From: JASHSH01 sp036490215
GTDB lineage: Bacteria > Pseudomonadota > Alphaproteobacteria > Rhodospirillales > Magnetospirillaceae
DNA: 64,000 bases
Assembly (NCBI GenBank): GCA_036490215.1
Contig: DASXEH010000096.1
Coordinates: 1-64,000 of the forward strand
Direction of reading: 5' to 3'
Under the pieces are notes generated by a model, which worked only from the letters and a program-made list of their open reading frames with translations, did no database searches and was not told where the DNA came from. A program made the position numbers and the translations under genes. Positions 17,018-25,340 of the stretch are shown in pieces (the stretch's first letter is position 1; every line of letters begins with the position of its first letter).

Positions 17018-17530
17018 ATGACGTCAATCGGACAGACGACGACTCAGCGCAACCGCACCGGTGCGCGGCGCGACGCGGGCACGGTCGATCTCAAGGAGGT
17101 CGGCGGCTGCATGCTGTTGCGCGTGCGTCGGCTCGCGCGCCGCGCAGCAACGATCTATGACCGTCATCTCGAGCCGGTGGGACTCAATATCGGGCAGTTC
17201 GGATTGCTCGCGCAGATTCTCGCACTGACCCAGATCATGCCGCCCGGTGGATCGCTGGGCACGGTGGCCGAACGCTTCGGCATGGACCCAACCACCTTGA
17301 ACCGCAGCCTCAAGCCCTTGGCCGCTTCCGGCTGGGTGACGATCAAGACCGATCCCAATGATCGCCGCGCCCGCATCGTTTCCACCACCGCGGCAGGCCG
17401 CGACAAAGTGGTGGAAGCCGTTCCCTATTGGCGTGCAGCCGAGGCCGAAGTGGAGAAAGCGGTCGGCCGCGAAACGATGCGCGCGATGAACGGGTTGATC
17501 GATCAGGCGACGAGCAAGCTCATCGGCTGA
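17018..17530 (+). CDS. MarR family transcriptional regulator
   Basis: The product has 170 residues from the ATG at 17018. The winged helix-turn-helix is seen in LGTVAERFGMDPTTLNRSLK (about residues 85-104) and the wing in KTDPNDRRARIVSTTAAGRD. The N-terminal helix with a Cys in GGCMLLRVRRLARRAAT forms the dimer interface in this family. MarR proteins are dimeric repressors responsive to small aromatic or oxidative signals. The gene stands alone, so its target cannot be assigned by neighbourhood. Its promoter appears to start transcription almost at the start codon. Confidence 0.9.
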   Translation: MTSIGQTTTQRNRTGARRDAGTVDLKEVGGCMLLRVRRLARRAATIYDRHLEPVGLNIGQFGLLAQILALTQIMPPGGSLGTVAERFGMDPTTLNRSLKPLAASGWVTIKTDPNDRRARIVSTTAAGRDKVVEAVPYWRAAEAEVEKAVGRETMRAMNGLIDQATSKLIG

Positions 17531-17606
17531 CATCGAGCCGTCTCTTGACGCTCACCCTGTGCTCGCGGACTGTGATGCCCTTGTGTTTGCGGCGAGGGGA
17601 AACGCG

Positions 17607-18083
17607 ATGGTCCGTCAATTCCAATACGTCGTCTGGGTGCTGGTGTTCCTCGCGGCCTGCGCGACGCAGGCGCCGCTGCCGCCCGATGCGCGCCCCGGCT
17701 TGGCCGCCCATTGGGTCAAGAGCGACGGGAATTACGACTGGCCGCCCGATAGTGGTTTCGCCGCACCGCCCACGCACGAGACGCTGCCGCCCGACACGCT
17801 GCTCGACCGTTTCGGTTCGCCGCGCGGCCGCTTCCTCAGCCCCGAGGGCGCCAGCTATGATTCGCGCGCGCTGCCCTATGCCTGCACGCTCGAGATCAAG
17901 CAGTATCATGTCTACGAAACGGTGAAGCCGTTGAGCGTCTCGGCCGGCAAAGCAGCACCGTGGTTCGACGAACCGGGCGGCGCGATCCAGTACATGACCG
18001 ACGAAAGCGTGCAGCAGCTGCTCGACGAACACGCCCTTATCGAGCCGCAGCCCCAACCGGCCGCGCCGTCCTGCGCAAACTGA
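17607..18083 (+). CDS. Lipoprotein with a TNT (tuberculosis necrotizing toxin) domain
   Basis: The product has 158 residues from the ATG at 17607 (GAGGGGA 6 bases upstream). Residues 7-18 (YVVWVLVFLAAC) form a lipoprotein signal with lipobox LAAC, so Cys18 should be lipidated. Residues 45-140 match the TNT fold: WPPDSGF, LPPDTLLDRFGSPRGRFLSP, SRALPY, QYHVYETVKPL and APWFDEPGGAIQYM. The His in QYHVY (His101) and the Gln in GGAIQY (Gln128) fall where the mycobacterial CpnT toxin has residues needed for NAD+ glycohydrolase activity, from memory of that family. TNT domains are usually the C-terminal warhead of a large exported protein; here the domain is small and membrane-anchored on its own. 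No immunity gene is evident beside it. Confidence 0.82.
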   Translation: MVRQFQYVVWVLVFLAACATQAPLPPDARPGLAAHWVKSDGNYDWPPDSGFAAPPTHETLPPDTLLDRFGSPRGRFLSPEGASYDSRALPYACTLEIKQYHVYETVKPLSVSAGKAAPWFDEPGGAIQYMTDESVQQLLDEHALIEPQPQPAAPSCAN

Positions 18084-18140
18084 AGACCGATCACACGCCG
18101 ATGATGTCGGCGGCCGCCGCGCGCAAGCGCGAAGAGGTGA

Positions 18141-20621
18141 TCAGGCTGGGCTGACCGGCTCGGCCAGCACTTCCTTCACCTTGCCGGCGAGTTGCTTGAG
18201 CGAGAAGGGCTTGGGCAGGAAGTGGATGCCGCCTTCGCCGCCGACGAGACCTGGCGCGACGTCTTCGGCATAGCCGCTCATCAAAATGACGCGGATGCCC
18301 GGGCGTTCCATCTTCACCAGGCGGGCGAGGGTAGCGCCGTCCATGCCGGGCATCACCACATCGCTGACCAGCACATCGACCTTGGGTTCGTTGTGCAGGA
18401 TATCGAGCGCGCCTTCGCCGTCGCGCGCTTCGAGCACCTTGTAGCCTTTGTTGCGCAGCGCCCGCGCGCCGAACAGGCGCACCGCGTCTTCGTCTTCGAC
18501 GATCAGGATCGTGCCGGCGCCGGTGAGATCATTGGCGGCGGTGACTTCGACGCTCTCTACCGCATCGACGGTGTGCGCGCCGATCGGCACCCTGGCCTCG
18601 AGCGCTTCCGGTGTCGGCTCATAGCGCGGCAGGAAGATATGGAAGGTCGTGCCTTGGCCCGGCGCGCTGTCGACGAAGATGAAGCCGTCGGTCTGGCGCA
18701 GAATGCCGTAGACGGTCGAAAGCCCCAACCCGGTTCCCGCGCCGACCGCCTTGGTCGAGAAGAACGGCTCGAAGATGCGCGGCAGATTCTCGGGTGAGAT
18801 GCCGGTGCCCGTGTCGGCCACTTCGATCTGCACGTAATTGCCGGGCGGCATCGTCTCGGCGCCGTATTGGAACGGCTTCTCGACCGTGACCGCGCGGGTA
18901 ATGACCTGCAGCGTGCCGCCGCCGGGCATCGCGTCGCGCGCATTGACGGCCAGGTTGATGACCACCTGGTCGAACTGGCCCGGATCGACCCGCACCAGGC
19001 CGAGATCGCGGCCATGGTTCACCGTCAGTTCGATCGATTCGCCCATCAGGCGGCGCAGCAGGTTCGAGATATCAGCTAATGCATCGGTGATGTCGAACAA
19101 GCGTGGCTGCAAGGTCTGGCGGCGCGAGAAGGCGAGCAGCTGCCGCACCAGGCTGGCGGCGCGGTTGGCATTCTGCTTGATCTGCATGATATCGGCAAAA
19201 CTGGCATCGCCCGGCCCATGGCGCTGCAGCAGCAGATCGCAGAAGCCGATCATCGCGGTGAGCAGGTTGTTGAAGTCATGCGCCACGCCGCCGGCCAGCT
19301 GACCCATCGCCTGCATCTTCTGGCTCTGGGCGAAGCGGATCTCCAGGTTCTTCTGCTCGGTCGTGTCGATGAAGTGCAGCATCAGGCCGCTGGCCGCGCC
19401 ATCGGTGCCGTCTTCGGCGGTGGGGCTGATATAGAGCGTGGCCGAGACTTCCGACGCGCTGCCGGCCAGCCGCACGGGCAGATGCGCGCCAGGGCTCGCG
19501 CCCATCAGCACGCGGCTCAACTGCTCGGCCACCGGTCCGCGATCTTCCTCATGGAGGAAATCGGCGATCGGCCGGCCCGCAACCTCGCCGGAAATCTCCG
19601 ACACCATTTCGGCGAAGGCGGGATTGCAGACATTGACGGTCGAGTCGGGATCGACCAGGGCGATGCCCACGGGCGCGTCGTCGAACAGCCAGCGGAAGCG
19701 GCGCTCGGCGGTGTGCAGTTCACGTTGCCACTGCTGCTCGGGCGTTTCCTCGCGCACGACGATCGAGCGGGTGAAGGTCTCGCCGCCTTCGTCGAACACG
19801 GTCTGGGTGATCACCGCTTGGAAAGCATCGCCGCCGCGTCCGGTCAGGCGCAGGGCCAGGCTTTCTTCTTCCGGGTCGGGCAGGGTGCCCAATACCTCAG
19901 CGATGTCCTTGCCGATCAGCTCGTCGACGCGGCGGCCCAGCCATTCCGCCAGGCGCTGATTGACGAAGCGCACACGGCCGCCGATATCGGCCGAATAGAA
20001 GCCGACCGGCATGAAATCGATGAAATCGGCGAAGAGTTCGTTCTCGGCGCGCTGCGTCTCTTCGATCGCGCGGCGGGCGGAGACATCCTCGCCGATCCAT
20101 TGCACCATGCCGCCGCCGAGCGACTGCACCGCAATTTCCATCCAGTCGCCGCCGCCATCGCGCGGCAGCCAGATTTCCGTGCGATAGGCACCGCCTTGGC
20201 GCGCGGCGGTCGCCAGCCGGCCCAGCTCTTCGAGCATCCGTTCGTCGGCCCCCACGCGCGTCATCATCGGCGCGGCCGGATCGTCGGCGGGACCGAACAT
20301 CGTCTCGGCTCTGGCGTTGCGCAGAATTTCGCGACCCTCGGCATCGATCACCAATTGGGCGCGGTCATCGGCTTCGACGAGTTCGGCCAACGCCTGCGTG
20401 CGTGCATCACCGCGTCCGCGCCCGCCGACCCGGCCGGCCAGGCTGACGCAAGCGGCAAAGCCGATCGCGGCGATCACGGCAACCACGGGTTCGCGGGCGC
20501 CGCCGCCGAGTTCGGGGCGCAATGCCAGCATCGCCAGGCCCACGCAGGCGACTGCGCCGAGCCAGGCCATCGGCTGCGCGAGCAGCCTACTTACGAAGTT
20601 TCCCTTTGAGCCGGAAGACAT
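18141..20621 (-). CDS. cckA: CckA-type hybrid sensor histidine kinase
   Basis: The product has 826 residues. Two membrane helices lie near residues 17-35 and 46-64. PAS-type sensor domains follow, for example around YSADIGGRVRFVNQRLAEWL and APVGIALVDPDSTVNVCNP. The phospho-acceptor His is in GGVAHDFNNLLTAM (about residue 447), followed by IKQNANRAASLVRQLLAFSR, which is characteristic of CckA. The ATPase domain has VINLAVNARDAMPGGG and GTGLGLSTVYGI. A C-terminal receiver carries the Asp in LVSDVVMPGMDG (about residue 752). CckA feeds phosphate through ChpT to CtrA and controls cell cycle and motility in alphaproteobacteria. The start at 20621 overlaps the end of flhB by 35 bases; an ATG at 20570 is the alternative. 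Confidence 0.9.
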   Translation of the reverse strand: MSSGSKGNFVSRLLAQPMAWLGAVACVGLAMLALRPELGGGAREPVVAVIAAIGFAACVSLAGRVGGRGRGDARTQALAELVEADDRAQLVIDAEGREILRNARAETMFGPADDPAAPMMTRVGADERMLEELGRLATAARQGGAYRTEIWLPRDGGGDWMEIAVQSLGGGMVQWIGEDVSARRAIEETQRAENELFADFIDFMPVGFYSADIGGRVRFVNQRLAEWLGRRVDELIGKDIAEVLGTLPDPEEESLALRLTGRGGDAFQAVITQTVFDEGGETFTRSIVVREETPEQQWQRELHTAERRFRWLFDDAPVGIALVDPDSTVNVCNPAFAEMVSEISGEVAGRPIADFLHEEDRGPVAEQLSRVLMGASPGAHLPVRLAGSASEVSATLYISPTAEDGTDGAASGLMLHFIDTTEQKNLEIRFAQSQKMQAMGQLAGGVAHDFNNLLTAMIGFCDLLLQRHGPGDASFADIMQIKQNANRAASLVRQLLAFSRRQTLQPRLFDITDALADISNLLRRLMGESIELTVNHGRDLGLVRVDPGQFDQVVINLAVNARDAMPGGGTLQVITRAVTVEKPFQYGAETMPPGNYVQIEVADTGTGISPENLPRIFEPFFSTKAVGAGTGLGLSTVYGILRQTDGFIFVDSAPGQGTTFHIFLPRYEPTPEALEARVPIGAHTVDAVESVEVTAANDLTGAGTILIVEDEDAVRLFGARALRNKGYKVLEARDGEGALDILHNEPKVDVLVSDVVMPGMDGATLARLVKMERPGIRVILMSGYAEDVAPGLVGGEGGIHFLPKPFSLKQLAGKVKEVLAEPVSPA

Positions 20622-21657
20622 AGCTGATCACTTCGGCCACCGCCTTGTAATGTTGGGGCGGAATTTCTTTGTCGATGTCCACCGTAGCATAGAGCGCGCG
20701 GGCCAGGGGCGCGTTCTCGACGATCGGCACATTGTTTTCGTTGGCGATCTGGCGGATGCGCTGGGCGACGAAGTCCTGTCCCTTCGCCACCAGGATCGGC
20801 GCCGTCATGCTGCCTTGCTCGTATTTCAACGCGCAGGCGAAGTGGGTCGGGTTGGTGATCACCACATCGGCCTTGGGGACGGAGGCCATCATTCGCTGAC
20901 GCGCGCGCTGCATACGCAAGCTGCGCAGGCGCGCCTTGACCATGGGATCGCCTTCGGTCTGCTTCTGCTCATCCTTCACTTCCTGCTTGGTCATGCGCAG
21001 CTTCTTCATGTACGCATAACGCTGATAGAACCAGTCGCCGGCGGCGATGATCGTTATCATCACCGCGATCGCCATCATCAGGCGGATGACCAGTGAATGG
21101 AGAAAGGCGAGAATGCCCTGCGTCTCCATCATCGGAACCGACTGGATGCCTTTGAACTTGGGATAGACGAAAATCAACGCCACGCCGCCGACCACGGCCA
21201 GCTTGATGATGTTCTTGACCAAGTCGATGAGCGATTGCTGCGAGAACATGCGCCCCAGCCCGCTCAGCGGATTGAGCCGCTCGGGGTTGAAGCCCAACTT
21301 CTCAGTCGTGAAGATGAAGCCCGTCTGCATCACCGACGCCGCCAGCGCCACCGCCACGAACATGGCGAACGGGATCGCCATGATCACCGCAACCGACATG
21401 AAAGTATTGGTGATGAAGGTGGTGTAGGCGTCGACCGAACCGATACGGAGCGAGTCGGCCTGGGCGAGGAGGGCATAGAGGATGCGTTCGAGCTTGCCCA
21501 TCATCGGGACGGCGATCACCCAAACCAACGCCAGGCTGGCGATGATCATCGCCGCGGTTTTGACCTCTTGCGATTGGAGGACTTCACCTTCGTCATGGGC
21601 GCGCGACAATCGTCGCCCAGTTGGTTGTTCCGTTTTGGAGTCATTATCGTCGGCCAT
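20587..21657 (-). CDS. flhB: Flagellar export apparatus protein FlhB
   Basis: The product has 356 residues. The N-terminus MADDNDSKTEQPTGRRLSRA and four membrane helices are typical. The autocleavage site NPTH is in VVITNPTHFACALKYEQG (about residues 264-281). FlhB sits in the inner membrane at the export gate and switches substrate specificity from rod/hook to filament. The gene starts 6 bases after fliR and overlaps the start of cckA. Confidence 0.96.
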   Translation of the reverse strand: MADDNDSKTEQPTGRRLSRAHDEGEVLQSQEVKTAAMIIASLALVWVIAVPMMGKLERILYALLAQADSLRIGSVDAYTTFITNTFMSVAVIMAIPFAMFVAVALAASVMQTGFIFTTEKLGFNPERLNPLSGLGRMFSQQSLIDLVKNIIKLAVVGGVALIFVYPKFKGIQSVPMMETQGILAFLHSLVIRLMMAIAVMITIIAAGDWFYQRYAYMKKLRMTKQEVKDEQKQTEGDPMVKARLRSLRMQRARQRMMASVPKADVVITNPTHFACALKYEQGSMTAPILVAKGQDFVAQRIRQIANENNVPIVENAPLARALYATVDIDKEIPPQHYKAVAEVISYVFRLKGKLRK

Positions 21658-21663
21658 CGCGCC

Positions 21664-22440
21664 CTATCCCGGCGCCAGATAAGCGTCGACGGCGTGGCCG
21701 AAATACTGGATATAGCCATACAGAATGGCGGCCATACTCAGCGACAGGATGGCAAGCCCGCCGAGAATCTGCATGGGCATGCCGACGAAGAAGACCTGCA
21801 TCTGTGGCACCAGCCGGTTGAGCAGGCCGAGCCCCACGTTGAAGACCAACGAAAAGATGAACAGCGGCGCGGCCAGCTTCAGTCCCAGCATGAAGCTGGC
21901 GCCGAGCGTCGTCACCAATTGGCTGGAAAAGTCACCCATCGGCAACGGTGCCCCCGGCGTGAACAGCGTGTAGCTGTCGACGATCGCGCGCAGGATCAAG
22001 TGATGCGTGTTGGTCAGCAGCATCAAGGTCGCCGATGCCAGATTGAGAAAGCCCGAGATCAGCTGGCTTTGCTGCTCGGTCGTCGGATCGGAGATCAACG
22101 CGTTGGTGATCCCCATCGAATAGCCCATGAAATTGCCGGCCAGATCGATGGCCGACATCAGCATCTGCATCAACATGCCGAGATAGAGACCGACGGTGAT
22201 TTCGGTGGCGAACATGAAAGCCAGCGCCAGCGGCTCTTTCGGCCTGTCCGGCATGGTCGCGGTCACCAGCGGTGTGATGATGAAGGCGAGCAGCAAGGCC
22301 AGCAGAAGACGTGTGCGCGGCGGGATCATCGTGCTGCTGATCGCCGGCATGAACATCACCACTGTGCCCAAACGGGCGAAGATCAGGAGGAAGTGGAAGA
22401 CGTTGAGCGCCGCGAACTCGCGCAGCATCTGCGAGGGCAT
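21664..22440 (-). CDS. fliR: Flagellar biosynthesis protein FliR
   Basis: The product has 258 residues with about six hydrophobic segments. The pattern FLLIFARLGTVVMFMPAIS at the N-terminus and NVGLGLLNRLVPQMQVFFVG near the C-terminus is that of FliR, part of the FliPQR export channel. The gene lies 6 bases after fliQ and 6 bases before flhB, in the usual order. Confidence 0.95.
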   Translation of the reverse strand: MPSQMLREFAALNVFHFLLIFARLGTVVMFMPAISSTMIPPRTRLLLALLLAFIITPLVTATMPDRPKEPLALAFMFATEITVGLYLGMLMQMLMSAIDLAGNFMGYSMGITNALISDPTTEQQSQLISGFLNLASATLMLLTNTHHLILRAIVDSYTLFTPGAPLPMGDFSSQLVTTLGASFMLGLKLAAPLFIFSLVFNVGLGLLNRLVPQMQVFFVGMPMQILGGLAILSLSMAAILYGYIQYFGHAVDAYLAPG

Positions 22441-22446
22441 GGCGGC

Positions 22447-22716
22447 TTATCCGCCGCCCGCGATCGCTTGATCCATCATGCGGTGCGTGAAGTCGATCAG
22501 TGTGTGCAGCATGAAAGGCAGGAAAATCAGCAAGACGACGAAGACGATTACGATCTTCGGTACAAACGTCAGCGTCATTTCCTGGATTTGCGTCAAGGCC
22601 TGGAACAGCGAGATCACCAAGCCGACGGCGAGGCTGGCCAGCAATGCCGGTGCGGCCGTCTTGAGCATGACGACGACCGCGTCGCGCAAGACGGCGATCA
22701 GATCGGCTTCGGTCAT
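22447..22716 (-). CDS. fliQ: Flagellar biosynthesis protein FliQ
   Basis: The product has 89 residues and two membrane helices (about residues 15-40 and 50-75). ALTQIQEMTLTFVPKIVIVF is the conserved FliQ loop and second helix. The length is normal for the family. It lies between fliE and fliR. Confidence 0.95.
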   Translation of the reverse strand: MTEADLIAVLRDAVVVMLKTAAPALLASLAVGLVISLFQALTQIQEMTLTFVPKIVIVFVVLLIFLPFMLHTLIDFTHRMMDQAIAGGG

Positions 22717-22747
22717 CGGTGCTGTCCGCGATTCTCCCGCACGCCGA

Positions 22748-23074
22748 TTAGATCGGCATCTGCAGGATGGAGTTGTAGGCGGTGATCACCTTGTCGCGCA
22801 CGGCAACCACGGTCTGCAGGGTCATCGCGGCATTGTTCACGGCCTGGACGACGTCGCGGATGTCGGCCTTGCCGGCCAGGGCCTGCTCGGACAGAAGTTC
22901 GCTCTTCTTGCCGGTGTCGATGGCCTGCTGCACGCCTTCGCGCAGCATCGAGGCGAAGTCGCTGCCGCCAACGCCACCGGCCGCGTCCTGGTTCTGCGGA
23001 TCGACATCGCCGCTCGCCACTTTGGCGGTGGCGTTGTAGGCGGCGATGGCGTTGCCGATGGCGGTGATAGGCAT
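22748..23074 (-). CDS. fliE: Flagellar hook-basal body protein FliE
   Basis: The product has 108 residues. The C-terminal half, with GKADIRDVVQAVNNAAMTLQ and VVAVRDKVITAYNSIL, matches FliE, which joins the MS ring and export gate to the rod. The N-terminal 45 residues are Gly/Ala-rich and less conserved. It follows flgC by 21 bases. Confidence 0.95.
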   Translation of the reverse strand: MPITAIGNAIAAYNATAKVASGDVDPQNQDAAGGVGGSDFASMLREGVQQAIDTGKKSELLSEQALAGKADIRDVVQAVNNAAMTLQTVVAVRDKVITAYNSILQMPI

Positions 23075-23095
23075 GTCTCAAATCCCCCGGAGCGG

Positions 23096-23506
23096 CTATT
23101 TCAGCATGTTGATGGTGTTGCTGAGCATGGCGCGCGACGTGGTCACCACGTCCATATTGGCCTGGTAGGAGCGTTCGGCCTCGCGCATGTCCATCAGCTC
23201 GACCAGCGAGTTGACGTTCGGCGCCAACACATAGCCGGCGGCGTCGGCGGCCGGATGGTTGGGCTGGTACACTTTGTTGAACTGCGAACGATCGACATCG
23301 ACCTTGGCGACACGAACGGTATCGGCGCCGATCGATTTGTCGAGCACGTTGCGGAACGAGATGATCTTGCGGCGATAGGGCTGCTGGTCCGGCGCGGTCG
23401 GCAGCGAGTCGGCATTGGCCAGGTTTTCCGAGACGACGCGCAGGCGCTCGGCCTGGACCTTCATGCCGGAAACGGCAATCTCAGAAGCCTTATTGAGTTC
23501 ATCCAT
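23096..23506 (-). CDS. flgC: Flagellar proximal rod protein FlgC
   Basis: The product has 136 residues. ASEIAVSGMKVQAERLRVVS and ENLANADS form the N-terminal rod motif. EAERSYQANMDVVTTSRAML near the C-terminus is the paired helix used for rod stacking. It lies 17 bases after flgB and before fliE. Confidence 0.96.
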   Translation of the reverse strand: MDELNKASEIAVSGMKVQAERLRVVSENLANADSLPTAPDQQPYRRKIISFRNVLDKSIGADTVRVAKVDVDRSQFNKVYQPNHPAADAAGYVLAPNVNSLVELMDMREAERSYQANMDVVTTSRAMLSNTINMLK

Positions 23507-23523
23507 CGCTCGGACTCCTTAAC

Positions 23524-23931
23524 TTAGCCGCCTTGGCCGTTGCCGAGGGCGGTTTTGAACATCGCCATGCTGGCCTGCATCAGATTCGAGGCCAGCGCAT
23601 GCTGGTCTTTAATGTCGCCGAGGATCTTGGTCTGCTCTTCCAGCAGCACCGCATTGCCGTCGAGCTTCGATTCTTCGGGCCGCTGTTCCGTGATCGTCTC
23701 GAACCGGGCCGATTCGACCGCCGGCGAGATATGCATCGGATTGGTGGCCAGGGCGCGCACCGGCTGCTGCTCCTTATCGAGCAGGTTTTCGAAGCTCAGC
23801 GGCTTAACATCCTTGGGCTGGTATTTCGGTGTGTTCGCGTTGGCAATGTTTTCCGCCACCACTTCCTGGCGCTTGGACAGCCAGTCCATGCTGCGGTGGG
23901 CCATGGCGAATAGCTTGAGATCGTCGAACAT
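23524..23931 (-). CDS. flgB: Flagellar proximal rod protein FlgB
   Basis: The product has 135 residues. RQEVVAENIANANTPKYQPK is the conserved N-terminal rod motif and the C-terminus ends in a helix (HALASNLMQASMAMFKTAL). It is the first gene of the minus-strand operon flgB-flgC-fliE-fliQ-fliR-flhB-cckA. A CtrA-box-like sequence lies 54 bases upstream of its start. Confidence 0.95.
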   Translation of the reverse strand: MFDDLKLFAMAHRSMDWLSKRQEVVAENIANANTPKYQPKDVKPLSFENLLDKEQQPVRALATNPMHISPAVESARFETITEQRPEESKLDGNAVLLEEQTKILGDIKDQHALASNLMQASMAMFKTALGNGQGG

Positions 23932-23984
23932 CTCGGGCCTCTTCGGATGCTGAAATCGGTGTTTGAAAAGCTAGGCGTGCGCCC

Positions 23985-23999
23985 TTAACAAAGGGTGAA
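23985..23999 (-). promoter_or_regulatory. CtrA-box-like sequence upstream of flgB
   Basis: TTAA-N7-TGAA (TTAACAAAGGGTGAA) differs by one base from the CtrA recognition pattern TTAA-N7-TTAA. It lies 54 bases ahead of flgB, where a promoter for the flagellar operon would be. Confidence 0.45.
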
Positions 24000-24127
24000 T
24001 CCCCGGCAGGAATTTCCCAGTTTTGGGCAGGTTTTGCCGGGCTGGGCTAGGCAATAATTGCCTATCGAGCCCCTCGCGGCCACGGCGGGAAGATGGCAGA
24101 GTGGCCGAAACCGAGGCCGAACCATCG

Positions 24128-24802
24128 ATGACGTCGCGCAGCCAAGACGAACTTTCCGCTTTTATTCAATCCCGCACCGCCCTGGTCGCCCCGCCCGGAT
24201 GTCCCGAGGTAAGGCTGCATCTGGCGACGGCGATGACCTCGCTTTGGCAGGACACCGAGGCGTTCATGCCCGGGGTCACCATTCCGCCGCCTTATTGGGC
24301 TCTGGCCTGGGCGGGAAGCCAGGCGCTGGCGCGCCATCTCATCGACAATCCCTGGCTGGTCCGCGGGCGCAAGGTGCTGGACTTCGCCGCGGGCTCGGGA
24401 ATCGCCGGCATCGCCGCGGCCAAATTCGGCGCTGCCACGGTCGAGGCCTATGACAGCGACCCGCTGGCGCGTGCCGCGGTCGCGCTCAACGCGCAATCGA
24501 ACGGCGTCATCATCACCACCGTGACCGAAGATCCAGGAAAGGATAATCGCACCGTGTCGCCCTGGGAGGCCGTGCTGGTCGGCGATCTGGGATATGAGAT
24601 CGCCGCGGTCCAGCAGTATCTGCCCTGGTTGCGCAAGCTGGGTGCGCAAGGAGTTCTAGTTCTCCTCGCCGATCCGGGTGGCGTTTATGGCGAGGGCAAG
24701 GGCATGGTCCCGCTCGCCGACTACGAGATCGCGATTGCCGATGTCTCCGATACCGGCCGAATCTCGACGCGGAACGCGACGATCTACCGCATTGCGGGCT
24801 AA
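24128..24802 (+). CDS. Class I SAM-dependent protein methyltransferase, ETF-beta lysine methyltransferase-like
   Basis: The product has 224 residues from the ATG at 24128; the open frame extends upstream without conserved residues or a better ribosome site. Motif I is VLDFAAGSGIAGIAAAKFGA (about residues 84-103), followed by the acidic end of the next strand in VEAYDSDP. PPPYWALAWAGSQALARHL before motif I and GDLGYEIAAVQQYLPWL after it match the PrmA-related group that includes the lysine methyltransferase of electron-transfer flavoprotein beta. The substrate is therefore likely a protein lysine, but this is by resemblance. It is divergent from the flagellar operon. Confidence 0.75.
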   Translation: MTSRSQDELSAFIQSRTALVAPPGCPEVRLHLATAMTSLWQDTEAFMPGVTIPPPYWALAWAGSQALARHLIDNPWLVRGRKVLDFAAGSGIAGIAAAKFGAATVEAYDSDPLARAAVALNAQSNGVIITTVTEDPGKDNRTVSPWEAVLVGDLGYEIAAVQQYLPWLRKLGAQGVLVLLADPGGVYGEGKGMVPLADYEIAIADVSDTGRISTRNATIYRIAG

Positions 24803-24985
24803 GTGACTTCAGTCATTTAGCGCGTTCAGTCTGTGGCCGGGCTGTGACAAGCAGGCCGCCGTCCTTGATATCGATTCCGTATTGAATAGGTGACGCGGAC
24901 TGGCGCTGCGCTTCGCGCTCGTCACGGGCTCGCCACGCCATGGCGGTCCACGATCAGTCTTGGACGAATGTGAAAGGAGCCTGCG

Positions 24986-25312
24986 ATGAAGCTATCTTCA
25001 ACGATGGTTCGCCGAACACTCGATCAGATCGACGCGCATGCGATTCCCGAAAACCATCCTGCCGCCGCGCGGCTGCACGATCTGTTCGGCGATCACACCT
25101 TCTTCCTCGACCGCAAGGGTCTCAACATCGTCGAGCCCATTGACGAAAACGGCAGTGTCCGTCCATCGGCACAGGTGATCAGCCTCGCCGATTGGAAGGA
25201 CGAGGATCAAACGGCGCTGGAGGCTCACGACCCCGAGCCGACGGATTTGTTCATCGATCTTGATGCCGAAGGTCCGATGGACGGCGCCCGAGTGAAACGG
25301 ATGAAGATGTAA
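24986..25312 (+). CDS. Small conserved-looking protein of unknown function
   Basis: The product has 108 residues, with AAAGGAG 7 bases ahead of the ATG. The N-terminal half (RRTLDQIDAHAIPENHPAAA, then LHDLFGDHTFFLDRKGLNIV) reads like a compact alpha/beta domain. The C-terminal third is acidic. No signal peptide, membrane segment or known motif is visible, so the protein is probably cytoplasmic. The 24 bases around its stop codon are duplicated in tandem. Confidence 0.72.
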   Translation: MKLSSTMVRRTLDQIDAHAIPENHPAAARLHDLFGDHTFFLDRKGLNIVEPIDENGSVRPSAQVISLADWKDEDQTALEAHDPEPTDLFIDLDAEGPMDGARVKRMKM

Positions 25313-25339
25313 GGCGTGAAGCGGATGAAGATGTAGGAG
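25292..25339. repeat. Tandem 24-bp duplication at a stop codon
   Basis: The unit starting GTGAAACGGATGAAGATGTA at 25292 repeats at 25316 as GTGAAGCGGATGAAGATGTA. The first copy contains the stop codon of the preceding gene. Confidence 0.85.
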
Positions 25340-25340
25340 C

